From NCBI RefSeq assembly GCF_033118175.1, contig NC_083693.1, forward strand, positions 26,917,981 to 26,981,980: a stretch of DNA of 64,000 nt, in the 5' to 3' direction. The DNA comes from Dama dama (taxonomy: Eukaryota > Chordata > Mammalia > Artiodactyla > Cervidae). A program made the translations under genes and the position numbers. Each line of letters begins with the position of its first letter. Positions within the stretch are counted from its first letter, which is position 1. This document shows, one piece after another, positions 10,547-21,525 of this stretch. The notes under the pieces are model-generated. The model made no database searches. It was not told the DNA's origin and saw only the letters and a list, made by a program, of their open reading frames with translations.

Positions 10547-10650
10547 CAGTGCCTACCTCATGGAATTGGGAAGATTAAATAATGATGTGCATAAAGCTCT
10601 CAATTCAGTGTCTGACATACTATTAAATGTTTGCTATACTTCTTTTTTTT
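10547..10650 (+). mobile_element. MIR SINE, right half of the copy split by BovB
   Basis: 'gcctacctcatggaattggg' plus 'agattaaataatgatg' and 'cataaagctctcaattcagt' is the MIR sequence that directly follows the half at 7945-8086. Confidence 0.82.
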
Positions 10651-10690
10651 AATTTAATATTTGTTTTCCACCATGCTTAACTATCTCGAG

Positions 10691-10905
10691 GTCTTCCCTT
10701 ATAGATCAGACAGTAAAGAATCTGCACAGTGTGGGAGACCCAGATCTGATCCTTGGATCAGGAAGATCCTCTGGAGAAGGGAATGGCAATCCTCTCCAGT
10801 ATTCTATCCTGGAGAACTTCATGGACAGAGGATCCTGATGGACTACAGTCCATGTTGTTGCAAACAGTCAGACACGACTGAGTGACTACCCTTTCACTTT
10901 TCAGT
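10691..10905 (+). mobile_element. Bov-tA SINE
   Basis: Diverged head 'gtcttcccttatagatcaga', body 'ggagaagggaatggcaatcc' through 'cagtcagacacgactgagtg'. Confidence 0.9.
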
Positions 10906-10989
10906 TATGTATCTCATTTGTCCCACTTGACATTTTGACATTCTACTGCTTGTAAACTTTAACAGTTTTCCTTTTTTTTTTTTGCATTT

Positions 10990-11070
10990 TTGCATTCATT
11001 GAAAAAATATGAGTACCCACCATGTTGTAGGCACTATCTTAAATTTTTATAGTGGAACAGAAGAGTCAAT
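10990..11070 (-). mobile_element. L2 3'-end fragment
   Basis: 'ttgcattcattgaaaaaata' followed by 'gagtacccaccatgttgtag' and 'gcactatctt' is the reverse complement of the L2 terminus (originally 'gtgcctggcacatagtaggt'). Confidence 0.55.
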
Positions 11071-11194
11071 GATTCTATTCAGCTATGAAGAAAATTAGAT
11101 AATAGAATAAGAGTATAAAGAATTCTAAGAGCTTTAGTTTCGCTGGATGTTTAGCGATTTAAAAATAAGAAGTCTGGTGTGTTGATGTTAAAGA

Positions 11195-11735
11195 ATTTTG
11201 GAAATAATGTGCCATTGACAGATGAATACAGAAGATGTGGCATATATATACAATAGAATATTACTCAGCCATGAAAAGGAATCAGATCTTGCCATTTGCA
11301 GACAACATGGTTAGTCCTAAAAGGTACTATGCTAAGTGAAATAAAGTAGACAGAGAAAGACAAATGCAAAATTATTTCATTTATATGTGAAATCTAAAAA
11401 CAAAACAAATGAAAAACAGAACAAAACAGAGACAGATTCATATACCCGGAGAACAAGCGGTGATCAGAGGGGAGGGGAGGTTGAAGTAGGTGAAGGGAAT
11501 AAAGTACAAACTTACTTATTAAATAGGCAAGTCTCAGGGATATAATGTAAAGCACTGGGAATATAGTAAATAGGAGGTAATAACTTTGTATGGTGACAGA
11601 TGGTGACTAGACTTGTAATAGTAGTTATTTCACAATAACTCAGAATATCAAATCACTATGTTATACACTTGAAACTAATGTTAATATTGTAAGTCAATTA
11701 TACCTCAGCTTAAAAAATAATTTTAGGTAATAATT
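11195..11735 (+). mobile_element. L1 3' UTR (L1MA-like)
   Basis: Clear L1 3'-UTR order: 'aatagaatattactcagcca', 'acagagaaagacaaatgcaa', 'gttatacacttgaaactaat', 'gtcaattatacctcagctta' and an A-rich end. 5'-truncated. Confidence 0.88.
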
Positions 11736-12061
11736 TTATGAAAAGGAATCTCATAATGGACCTTGAGTAAGACAGCCCATTTTTGCCGGGTTGTTCCAGT
11801 ACTGTTGTGAGTACTCCCTTACAACAGGGATAGGCTTTAGTCGTCAGGTGAACAAGATAGCCTATACATGGATAATGCTCTCTTTCCATCAGCAGCCCCA
11901 CAGCTTCATCGATAGGTTTATGGCAGCATGCATAAAAGTTTATAAAAGGATCAACACATGGACTTCTCTTCTCCAATTATGATTCAGCTATTGCTGTGAA
12001 TGAGTACCAAATTTTGCAACTGCATAACCAGCTCTGAGCTCTGTTATGATACTATATACCA
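11736..12061. other. No recognised feature
   Basis: Two overlapping opposite-strand frames (11710-11976 minus, 88 codons; 11791-11982 plus, 63 codons) have no recognisable domain and look like chance frames. Confidence 0.4.
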
Positions 12062-12140
12062 GGGGGACCACCAACCTACCAGGCTATAGCCCATAGGGCC
12101 TCAAAGAGTCAGAATGAGCAACTGATCACACACGCACATA
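12062..12140 (+). mobile_element. 3' fragment of a Bov-tA SINE
   Basis: Only the 3' part is present: 'ctaccaggctatagcccata', 'gggcctcaaagagtcagaat', 'gagcaactgatcacacacgc'. Confidence 0.75.
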
Positions 12141-12289
12141 ATTACTAAATAACATTAATTCATAATTTAAATTAGGTTAATATAATGGATGAAATATATT
12201 TTATATAAACAGAAAGTAGATTAATGTGATTTAGTTAAAAAGTCTCCTTATCCAGGAGATACTGTTCCGTTTCCATAACATGGCATACC

Positions 12290-12720
12290 CTGTACTTTCT
12301 CATATACTTTTTGGACTCCTCTCTCATTGCTCCATATCTTATGTTCTCTCTGCTCCTCCAGCTGGTCTAGCCACACATTTCCCCAAAAGGTAGTTGTTTC
12401 AAGACTTTTTTACATGTCGTCATGCTATGCCCATCTACCTCAAAGACTTCCTTTTCCCACCTTTGTGCTTCTCCTCCACTGGAATGCCCTTAGTAGCTTA
12501 CTTTGAAAGCTTATTGATGCCTCTTGGTTAGATTAATTGTTTCCTCTTGGCTGCACTTTTTTAATTTGGTATATGGGGTATGGTTTTATGCTTATCTGCT
12601 TTTCATTCTTTATGTTTTCTCCTACTAAGCTGAATACTCCTAAATGGTAAAGATAACATTTTATACATACCTTTCTTTTCCAAAATGTAGAACAGTCAAA
12701 ACAAGCAATGAATGATCTAG
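12290..12720 (+). mobile_element. Probable L2 fragment
   Basis: Pyrimidine-rich sequence resembling the L2 3' region, with 'cctccagctggtctagccac', 'ctcctccactggaatgccct' and a weak AATGAATGA end near 12705. Diverged. Confidence 0.45.
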
Positions 12721-12854
12721 AATAGAGTCTATTACATGTTTTTCTTCATTGTTAAAATTTTATGTAAATAAAAATACTTATAAATAAAATCACACACATA
12801 TCATACAGATAGACATAGGTGATACAGATCTACATAGACACATACACATGCAAG

Positions 12855-12970
12855 ACTTTAAAATCCTTGAAGGAAGACAATTTTCTATACTTGTTTATAT
12901 ATCCTGCAGCATTTTGTATAATATTTAACATGGAGTTGAAATTCAATAACTACTTGTTGGAAGAATGAGT
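12855..12970 (+). mobile_element. L2 3'-terminal fragment
   Basis: 'aaatccttgaaggaagacaa' and 'aattcaataactacttgttg' followed by 'gaagaatgag' match the end of L2 ('ctccttgagggcaggga' ... 'caataaatatttgttgaatg'). Confidence 0.6.
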
Positions 12971-13287
12971 TTATTTAATTCATGGTCATTGGAAAGAAAA
13001 TCTGATGACTTTAGCAATTATTTTGCTGATTTTATATGAATAAGGCTTTTCATGAACATAAGAATACTACATACTTCTTAAAAAGGTAAGATTTGTGCTG
13101 AAAGGAGAGACTGACATTGTCCATGGGAAGTTTATCTTATTTTATTTACATAGAAATATGGCTATATACATAAATAAAATATATGTATTTCTATGCATAT
13201 AAATATATATCCCTTCTAGTATTCTTCTAATGCCCTATCATTGTATTATTGGTCTATTTGATAATTACTTTAAAATTTCCAATAAAC
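12971..13287. other. AT-rich sequence, no recognised feature
   Basis: Contains irregular TA/ATA-rich tracts near 13140-13215 only. Confidence 0.45.
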
Positions 13288-13460
13288 TCAGCCTGGCACT
13301 CTGTGATGACCTAGAGAGGTGGGAAGGGGGTAAGTAGGAGGGAATTACAGAGGGTGGAGATACATGTATACATATAGATAATTCTCTCTGTTGTAGGCCA
13401 GAAACTAACTCAACATTGTAAAGCAATTATACTCCAATAAAAGAAATAAATAAAAGCCAA
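13288..13460 (+). mobile_element. Ruminant L1 3' end
   Basis: 'gcctggcactctgtgatgac', 'ctagagaggtgggaaggggg', 'actcaacattgtaaagcaat', 'tatactccaataaaagaaat': the 3' terminus of ruminant L1, strongly 5'-truncated. Confidence 0.85.
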
Positions 13461-14435
13461 AAGCTCACAAGCAGCCTCTAGTCAATATACTATAGTTCTT
13501 AAATTGAAAAAAAAAAATGTTGATTTCAAGGAGTTCATAATTTTAACCAGATTAGTGTATCTTGAAATTTTTGAGTTTTTGTTTTGTTTTACCCCAAATT
13601 GGATTGATTACCTGTATTAGTGACTCACCTTTCCATTCTATGCTTTATTAAGATTCCTCTTTATTTCTCCATTTTCACTAACTCAGTCTGCTTTATTTTC
13701 CCCCTCCTATATTTCTTGTAGAGGCAGGCTTTCACCACTATGCAGTCGTCACTTTCATTGCCTTCTTTCTTCTCTCTTTCTCTTACTGATTTCCACTTGG
13801 CCTGTGGACAAAGGATCAGCCCTTCATAAATTCATATTAATTGTTTCTTGATAGTATTATTCCAGTTAAAGAGGGTGTTTCAGAAGCTGAGAGGTTATTC
13901 AATAATTCTGCTGATTTGTATAAAGTGAACTCTACAGAAGTGTTCATTGTGTTTGCAGATGGGCTGCATAGAAACTAGGCATCATGACCTCAGAGTAGTC
14001 CCACCAGTCAACATAACCTTCCTTGTTCTTATATCTCAGGGCAGCACAAGAAATAGGTCAACATAGTTCACTATGCTCAATATATAAACTGCCAACACCT
14101 TAAGAAACAGCCTTTTAAACACATGTGATTCTAAAGCTAGTATATTGTAACTGGTCTTATAAAAGGTAAACAATGAGTTCCTCCTTGTTTTTCACATCTG
14201 CATTGATTTTGTGTCTTAAAGCAAAGCAGAATCTCTTTGCAAAGTCTGTTGGATTTGTGCTCTGTCTTTTCTCTTTCTCTGTTTATTTCAAGTAAAAGGG
14301 GAAGTGTCTGAATAGGACATGTGCTCTAATATCATATGATCGAGATAAGGGCAGTTTTGTCATCCTAGAATATCTTCATCAGTCATATTTTCAAGTTTTA
14401 ATGTAGACTCCTAATCTCGATATTCACCATGTGTG
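13461..14435. other. No recognised feature
   Basis: Unique-looking, AT-rich, no long frame and no repeat recognised. A pyrimidine-rich stretch lies at 13630-13800. Confidence 0.45.
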
Positions 14436-14641
14436 TTTGCATGTGCACTCAGTCATGTTTGACTCATCGTGACCCCATGGACTGAGGCCCACCAGCCTCC
14501 TCTGCCCATGGGATTTTCCAGGCAAGAATACTGGAGTGGATTGCCATTTCCTTATCCAGGGGGTCTTCTTGACCCAAGGATCGAACTTGTGTCTCCTGCA
14601 TTGCAGGCAAATTCTTTATTACTGAGCCATCAGAGAAGCCC
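14436..14641 (-). mobile_element. Bov-tA SINE, full length
   Basis: Reverse complement of the complete SINE: tail 'gcactcagtcatgtttgact', body 'aagaatactggagtggattg', B box 'aggatcgaacttgtg', head 'gagccatcagagaagccc'. Confidence 0.92.
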
Positions 14642-15698
14642 TCTGATCAATAAGGATGCTCTGACACCCCTTAGTTCATGCGAGTACTGAGGGCAACCTA
14701 CTAAGTAACTTTTTCATTATTTCTTGGGTTCCTGATGGACTTAAGCTATAGGGAGATAAGTAAATTCCAAGCCAAGAAGCCCCCAATTCAATGTCTCCGC
14801 TAAATTTGTCTACAATCTAGATTTTATAGTTTTAATCACAGTTAAGAGATGAAACACACAACACAGGAGAAATGAACATGGATTCTAGGGGTGCACTATG
14901 CAGAGAAAAGAAACTTGGAAACAAAATTGACTTTGCAAAGAGAACTTTAAAAATCTGGCACACCAAATACATTTAAACACCTCTTGGCTCTCTAGGGCAA
15001 ATACTAAAGCTATCAAAATGAGAAAAGAATCTGCTAAGCTTAAACTGACAAGGTTATTTCCCCTCTTCATCTCCCTGTTCACAAAAATCATTGGGCAAGA
15101 TAGGCAAGTCTTTGGCATGAAGCTTAAAAGAGAAAAAAGTAAAGAGTCTTTAATGACTACATAGCTGGATTTTTAAAACCAATTGAGAATGGATTTAGGT
15201 TTCATCTCCAATGATATCTTACTCTATTCCTTTCAAAAATGTAATCATTCTAGTAGGTTCAATATTTTTCATTTACTTGCCCAGGATATTGTCCAAAGAA
15301 TCCATGAAGAACATCCTAGAAGTTATTTATGATGTAACTGCATGCCTAGTTATTGGGCTGAGACTTGAAGATTTGGTCCAAAGTTGAGAGTTAGCTGAGC
15401 CGAGAGGAGCAAGAACAAATGGGAAGTACAAATGAACAAAGCCAAAACCTTCAGAGAGAATGAGGACTGTTAAATTGCAACACTTTTCTCATCCTCTTCT
15501 TTTGAGTGGAGAAATCTTTTGGCTTAAATCTAATTGGGTTCATCTTTGATGACTAGACCGTACACTGTACAATAAGATTTGTCTTATTGGCCTTAGGACA
15601 GGAAACAACAGATGTCTCACTAATGAATGAGACTCACATTTCAATGTTATTCCTTCTTTTTCCTTTACAAATGGTGTATGTAGAAACTGTATATATAT
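14642..15698. other. No recognised feature
   Basis: Low-repeat interval. A 77-codon minus-strand frame (14885-15118) shows no domain. No splice or promoter signal stands out. Confidence 0.45.
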
Positions 15699-15917
15699 AG
15701 GGCTACCCAGGTGACTCAAGTGGTAAAGAATCTGCCTGCCAATGCAGGAACCCAGGTTCAATCCCTGGGTCAGGAAGATCCCCAGGAGAAGGAAATGGCA
15801 ACCCACTCCAATATTTTTGCCTGGGAAATCCCATGGGCAGAGGAACACGGCAGGCCACAGACTCTTTTTGGGGTCACAAAAGAGGCAGACATGACTGAGC
15901 AACTAAACAACAATGTA
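15699..15917 (+). mobile_element. Bov-tA SINE, full length
   Basis: Head 'gggctacccaggtgactcaa', B box 'aggttcaatccctggg', full body, tail 'gagcaactaaacaacaatg'. Overlapping frames on both strands are SINE read-through. Confidence 0.92.
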
Positions 15918-16984
15918 TACAGTAACTAACAAAGAACACAACCCCCCCAATATAGATTTATTTCTCATGAAAGTGCTTCCCTTAATTCACCACAAAAGGC
16001 ATTTCTGCAAAGCCTAGTTAATATTATCCTTAACTCAATCCTAATATTAGCTAAAGATAAGGGTGGTGATATAGGGTTTGAATTTTTTTTTTCCTGAATT
16101 GTGCAAGATGAGTGAAAACACTAGAGAGAGCATATCCCCTTTAAGATCAATGACCCTGGCAAGGCTAATTACCCCAACCCTCTCATTTTAAATTTAAAAA
16201 GACTGGTAACTGCAAGGACCATATGATTAACTGGCTGGGAAGATTAGCCATGACAAAAGTGGTCTGGGGCTTCCAGTTTCCCCCAAGCTACCTATTTGTC
16301 ATTCGAGGAATATACTCTTTGCATCTATGAGCTGCATCTCAAAAGGCTGGGAGATTCATTAAGAGATACTACCTGTGGTATAAGTGTAGTAAAAGATATT
16401 TGAGGTCTTAATGAGCTTGTGCTTCTGGGGAAAAATTGGGGTGTCAGTAAGGCCTGGGTACTCAGTTGTTGGGGGCCAGCCCAGGCAATGGTGACCCATT
16501 GCTTTTCAAAACATCATCCAGACCTTCAGTTGAAAATGCACCCATCTTTGACTTCTGAACATCATCTTCTATCTAAGATCAACACCATTTTCACTAGAAT
16601 GAAAATTAATGTTAACTGAAACCTTTCTGTTTTGTTTTGCTTTTTGCTATTTACATTTTGCTTATAGCTTTGGGTAACTGCCATTCTGTGCTTAGCCCAT
16701 GAATGCTTTTCTTATGCTTTCAACAGGGAACTCGTTGTAATAGTAAAATTCCTAGTCACATATTGCCATTTTTTTTTTTTTTGGCATTCTTTTAATCCAG
16801 TTGTTTCCCATCTCTTAGGTCTAAATTTACTTATCTCTTTTGCTAGGCTAACAAATACATCACACAAACCAAAACCTAATTAGCCTATTTTCTGAAGGTT
16901 TGTGATGTTGCATGAAAAATTCTGCTAGGGCACATACGAATGGATGTAACTCTTCAGACCCATGAAGTTGTCTATACATTTTGC
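15918..16984. other. No recognised feature
   Basis: Unique-looking sequence with oligo-T runs near 16083 and 16771. The 66-codon frame at 16419 has no domain. Confidence 0.45.
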
Positions 16985-17360
16985 CTCAAAAATAGCATTT
17001 CTGGGAATTATTCTTAAACAAATACAATTCAGCAGAGGTGAAAACAAAGCAAAAACAGATACAGCATTTATAAAATATTCACTGTTAACTATTTAAAAAT
17101 TATTAAAAGCTAGACAAGTGTGCAAATATAGGAGATATATTTCATTATTGAATAAGAAAGCTAGGTAGAAATTTAAAAATATAATGATTAGGATGATACA
17201 GGAAACTAAAATATTATAAATTGAGTGGTAATTAAAAAGCACTATATAAAATAATATATAATTTTTTTTATTGGTTAATTATAAAAATATAACTATGCAA
17301 ATCAGAAATAGATGGTTATATGCAAAAGCAGAAATAGTTGCTGTGCTAAATGAAACTGTT
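16985..17360 (+). mobile_element. Possible ancient L1 (L1ME-like) fragment
   Basis: 'tctgggaattattcttaaac' followed by 'acagcatttataaaatattc' resembles the end of an old L1 ORF2 and its 3' UTR. It is highly diverged and AT-rich, so the assignment is tentative. Confidence 0.4.
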
Positions 17361-17642
17361 AGTGAAACTTTTTTTCAGAAATTAATAGTGTCACTACTTC
17401 ATTTTCTGTTTGTTTGATTTTTAATTTTATTGATATATTAATTAATAAAAAATGTTAATTTTCATGTACAAAATCTGTTTGTGTACTCTTTTTCTGACTA
17501 AATATGAAAATATTGACTGAAACAAAACATAATTAGAACCTTATTAAAATTCACAAAACTAGTAAATGTAAGAGAAATTTAAACTGTTCCAATGAGGTCT
17601 TGATAAATCTATAGCATTTATACATACTCCTAAAGTGATTAG

Positions 17643-18329
17643 TTAGTAAAGTAATGCTCAAAATTCTCCAAGCCAGCCTTCAGCAATACGTGAACTATGA
17701 ACTTCCAGATGTTCACGCTGGCTTTAGAAAAGGCAGAGAAACCAGAGATCAAATTGCCAACATCTGCTGGATCATTGAAAAAGCAAGAGAGTTCCAGAAA
17801 AACATCTATTTCTGCCTTATTGACTATACCAAAGCCTTTGACTGTGTGGATCACAACAAACTGTGGAAAATTCTGAAAGAGATGGGAATACCAGACCACC
17901 TGACCTGCCTCTTGAGAAACCTGTATGCAGGTCAGGAAGCAACAGTTAGAACTGGACATGGAACAACACACTGGTTCCAAATAGGAAAAGGAGTATGCCA
18001 AGGGTGTATATTGTCACCCTGCTTATTTAACTTATATGCAGAGTACATCATGAGAAACGCTGGGCTGGATGAAGTACAAGCTGGAATCAAGATTCCTGGG
18101 AGAAATATCACTAACCTCAGATATGCAGATGACACCACCCTTATGGCAGAAAGTGAAGGAGAACTAAAGAGCCTCTTGATGAAAGTGAAAAAGGAGAGTG
18201 AAAAAGTTGGTTGAAAGCTCAACATTCAGAAAACTAAGATCATGGCATCCAGTCCCATCACTTCATGGCAAATAGATGGGGAAACAGTCGAAACAGCGGC
18301 TGACTTTATTTTTTGGGGCTCCAAAATTT
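17643..18329 (+). mobile_element. BovB LINE fragment truncated at both ends
   Basis: Internal BovB reverse-transcriptase DNA from 'agtaatgctcaaaattctcc' to 'tttttggggctccaaaat'. The element's normal 3' end (BovA-like region and TGAAC tail) is absent, although LINE insertions are normally 5'-truncated only. No TSD is evident. Later deletion or an internally primed or recombined copy would explain this. Confidence 0.9.
17654..18214 (+). pseudogene. BovB reverse transcriptase core, partial frame
   Basis: A 186-codon open piece covers RT motifs in order: 'AGFRKGRETRDQIA' (residues 22-35), motif A AFDCVD (61-66), 'GKGVCQGCILSPCLF' (111-125), and motif C YADD (157-160; bases 18122-18133). Unlike the copy at 8087-10546, both catalytic motifs are intact here. 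The frame ends at a TGA after residue 186 inside the family's conserved sequence. It has no endonuclease domain and no 3' end, so it is dead as a mobile element. Confidence 0.9.
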
Positions 18330-18451
18330 ACACATGTAAATTATTTCACCTAAACCATTTGATGGCAAATTAAAGATGACTTGTCTGTCTACTATAAATA
18401 CTTGGTATTTCCCTAAAAAAAGAGTGTTTTCTTTTACACTGTAGAGCCACA

Positions 18452-18678
18452 ATGTGTGTGTGTGTGTCTGTGTGCAAGCATGTGAGTCTGACTCTTTGTG
18501 ACCCCACTGTGTGTAGCCTGCCAGGCTCCTCTGTCCATGAAATTTTCTAGGCAAGAATACTGGAGTGACTTCCATATCCTACTTCAGGGGATCTTCCTGA
18601 CCCAGGGATCAAACCCAAGTCTCTGCATCTCCTGCATTGGCAGGCAGATTCTTTACCACTGGGCCACCTGCAAAGTCC
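18452..18678 (-). mobile_element. Bov-tA SINE with a GT-rich tail
   Basis: Starts with a (GT)n tract (reverse complement of a CA-rich tail), then 'gtgagtctgactctttgtga', full body, a 9-base insertion in the B-box area ('gtctctgcatctcctgc') and head at 'ccacctgcaaagtcc'. Flanks 'agagccaca' (18443-18451) and 'agagtcaca' (18679-18687) may be the TSD. Confidence 0.9.
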
Positions 18679-18687
18679 AGAGTCACA

Positions 18688-19024
18688 GTACAATGACAAA
18701 ACTCAGAAAAAATTAACATTGCCTAATACTATACTATTTGGTAATACCATCTTCAAATTCTGTCAAATGACCCAATAATGCTCTTATAAGTAACTTTGTC
18801 TATCTTGATATTTAGGATCTAATCCAGGATCAAGCAATAGTATATGTGTCTCCATTTAAAGAATTCCCTTCACCTGGAGACCTCTAGGTCTTTTGTCATG
18901 ACTAGACTTAAATCTGTCTTAGTAGAGATATCACAGAAATGATTAAGTAAATTTCTAAACTTCTTTTTGTACTGTTAATAAAAATAAAAACATTTTAAAA
19001 TATTTAATTATATGTAGCCACACT
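18688..19024. other. No recognised feature
   Basis: Unique-looking AT-rich sequence up to the inverted L1 at 19036. Confidence 0.45.
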
Positions 19025-19035
19025 CACAAAATATT

Positions 19036-19751
19036 TTATTTATTTTTTTATAGTAGGTCCTTGTTGTTTCTCTGTTTCAAATATAGCAGTATGTATATAT
19101 CAATCCCAAACTCCCAATCTATCCTTCCCTCCACTTTTCCCCGGAAGACAAACAGATGGCCAAGAGGCACTTGAAGAGATGCTCAACATCACTAATTACT
19201 GGAGAATTTCAAATCTAAACAACAATGAGATATTACCTCACACTAATCAGAATGGCCATCATCAAAAAATCTAGAAACAATAAATGCTGGAGAGGGTATG
19301 GAGCAAAGGGAACTCTTGTACACTATTCATAGGAATGTATATTGGTGCAGCCACTATAGAGAACAGTATAGATGTTCCATAAAAACAAAACAAAACAAAA
19401 AAACTAAAGATAGAGCTATCATGTATCCAGCAATTCCCCTCCTGGGCATACATCCAGAAAAAAGAAAACATGATTTAAAGGGATAAATGCATCCCAGTAT
19501 TCATTGGAACACTGTTTATAATGCATGCATGCTCAGTCGCTCAGCCATGTCGGACTCTTTGAGACCCTATGGATTATATAGTCCACCAGGCTACTCTGTC
19601 TATGAGATTTTCCAAGCAAGAATACTGGAGAAGATTGCCATTTCCTTCTCCATGGGATCTTCACAGCCCAGGGATTAAACCCATGTCTCCTGCTTGGCAG
19701 GTGGATTCTTTTTCACTGAGTCACCTGGGAAGCCCACTGTTTATAATATTG
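19036..19751 (-). mobile_element. Twin-primed L1 on the minus strand, flanked by TSD
   Basis: On the minus strand this reads: an antisense block (19141-19751, L1 ORF2 C-terminal end, e.g. 'ctcacactaatcagaatggc') and then a sense 3'-UTR block (19036-19140) ending in an A-rich tail. Direct repeats 'acaaaatatt' at 19026-19035 and 19752-19761 flank the whole unit, so the inverted arms arrived together. A younger SINE sits inside at 19523-19734. Confidence 0.85.
19523..19734 (-). mobile_element. Bov-tA SINE nested in L1, exact 13-bp TSD
   Basis: Flanked by identical 'cactgtttataat' at 19510-19522 and 19735-19747. The flanks rejoin into normal L1 ORF2 sequence when the SINE is removed. Tail 'gctcagtcgctcagccatgt', head 'gagtcacctgggaagcc'. 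Confidence 0.95.
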
Positions 19752-19761
19752 ACAAAATATT

Positions 19762-21054
19762 AAGTCACAAGAGGGAAATTATAAATTTTCACTTTGCAAA
19801 AGCTTCACTCTAAAAGACAGTGATGAATCTCAAGTGCTGAAATGTGCTTCATAAAGAGGAAGCAGAGCATTAAGGGTCTTAAGATCAGTAGCCAAAACAA
19901 ATCCTACCACCAAATGGGGAGTCTGGATGAATTTAATTTCCAGAAGCTTGTTTATAGACTTCATTTTTTGTACCAGAGAACAACAGTTAGGGGCACAAAC
20001 TATTTAAATATAATTTTGACTCAGAACAATTCAATCAAAGCGATGCTTTCTTCTACATCTCAAGGTCATTTTGATCCTTCTCTAGATTATGAACATGATC
20101 AGATTCATTCAGCTTATCATTTCTAACCATCCCAACCAGGGACTGGCTTCTGACCTGGGATCATCCTTGAACAAAGCTTTGGTGGAGCCACTGCGGTAAC
20201 TCTGTCATTACCAGGGATGGTTCCAGAAACACAATCACACAGCTTGGCACTCAAACCAGAAGAGAAGCATCCAGCCTGGCAATTGCAAAATTCATCTAGG
20301 AGTTCTATGCAGAGAAAACGTGTTCTGGATGCCATAGAAAATAAAGAAAAAATCCTCAGGATCTCATGATTTCCAGACTTTGTGACTGGAGTCACACTTG
20401 CAATAATCCCTTTTTTCTCTGCAGACACTTCTTCTGAAACATGATGCTTCTTGATGTATTTGTTTAGGTTCCTCCGTGCTATTTCAAAGCAAATCTTTAC
20501 AAACAGTGCTTGATGAGACATAGGCTCAGTAGACTTTTAGAAAAACGAACTCATTCTGTCCTCAAGAATCACTGATCACTGTTGACTTTTCTGCCCGTGT
20601 CTCTATTTATTCCATTTATAATGCATGTTTGCTCAACAAAAGGACACAAAGATCCTTACACATCCATATATGTGACACAGAGCCTGATTACTTCTAACCT
20701 TCAAGCTATGCTTTCTAAAAAAAAAAAAGAACCTAAGTGAATGAATAATCTTCCCCACCGTTCTAGTTAATGTAATGCTGGAAGAGTATTTGCTGGTACT
20801 TGCAACTGAGTATCACTGAACAGGAATAAGCAAGGTGGTTCACCTAAATCCAACTTTCTCAAGATCTTAAAGATGAGAAAAAGTAAGGGTGGGAAAAAAA
20901 ATCAAATAAGTTGAAGCAGAATAACTCTGCTCCCAGAATAAAGAAAAGAAGTCAGGCTACCTTCACATGCAAAATCATATACCAAACTTAGGCAGGAGGA
21001 TATCAGAAACACAAGGATGGAGAAGAAAACAAAAAAATAAAAGTCTTGAGACAC
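19762..21054. other. No recognised repeat; contains an unassigned 132-codon frame
   Basis: A rare 1.3-kb stretch with no repeat I recognise apart from an A-run near 20719. It holds the minus-strand frame 20123-20521 and a weaker 94-codon plus frame (19842-20126). Confidence 0.4.
20123..20521 (-). other. Unassigned 132-codon open frame
   Basis: I do not recognise a protein family. The frame starts MSHQALFVKI, with an in-frame TAA six codons upstream, and ends at a stop after 'PVPGWDG'. It contains a basic stretch 'RRNLNKYIKKHH' and a Cys-rich half, with no signal peptide or membrane segment. After the stop, a shifted frame stays open for roughly 25 more codons ('MVRNDKLNESDHVHNLEK'), as a frameshifted processed pseudogene would. 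There is no poly-A or TSD to confirm that. Chance is still likely. Confidence 0.2.
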
Positions 21055-21520
21055 TGTATAAGTTAGCTCTTGTTACCTAACAAGCCACCTCAAAACTTAA
21101 TAAGACAATAAGTTTAATAATGATCAAAACAATAGGTTTAAAATAATCATCTCACAAGACCATGGGCTGCCTAGGAAATTCTTCACTTGTTCACAGTTCA
21201 CATGTGACTGACTCCACAGGCTCATGAGATAAACTGAAGTTCAGTTGGTGGCTTGGCAGATCTTGGATGGACTCTGTTATAATTATAGGACCTTGGCTGG
21301 AACAGCTGGTGTGACTTGGTTCAGCTCTATGGGTCTCATCTGCCAACAGACTAGCCAAGAACAAAATCTCATGACAAAGTCACAGGAGCAAGAGAGAGAG
21401 CAGAACAAAGACCACATGAAGTCTAGGTTAAAAATTGTCACATCACCACTTCCCTTGCATTCTCTTGAGCCAAGCAAGTCACAGGAAAGCCCAGATTTAA
21501 GGAAAGACCTGGAAAGTCAT
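21055..21520 (+). mobile_element. Ancient interspersed repeat, family not named (copy 1)
   Basis: 'gctcttgttacctaacaagc', 'cacctcaaaacttaataaga' and 'agcaagtcacaggaaagccc' match the outline of a common old mammalian repeat (ending 'gtcacaaggccagcccagatt'). The same family occurs in the same orientation at 24660-25210. It may be an ERVL/MaLR-type LTR. The 161-codon frame from 21245 runs from it into BovB and is not a gene. Confidence 0.45.
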
Positions 21521-21525
21521 ATTCA

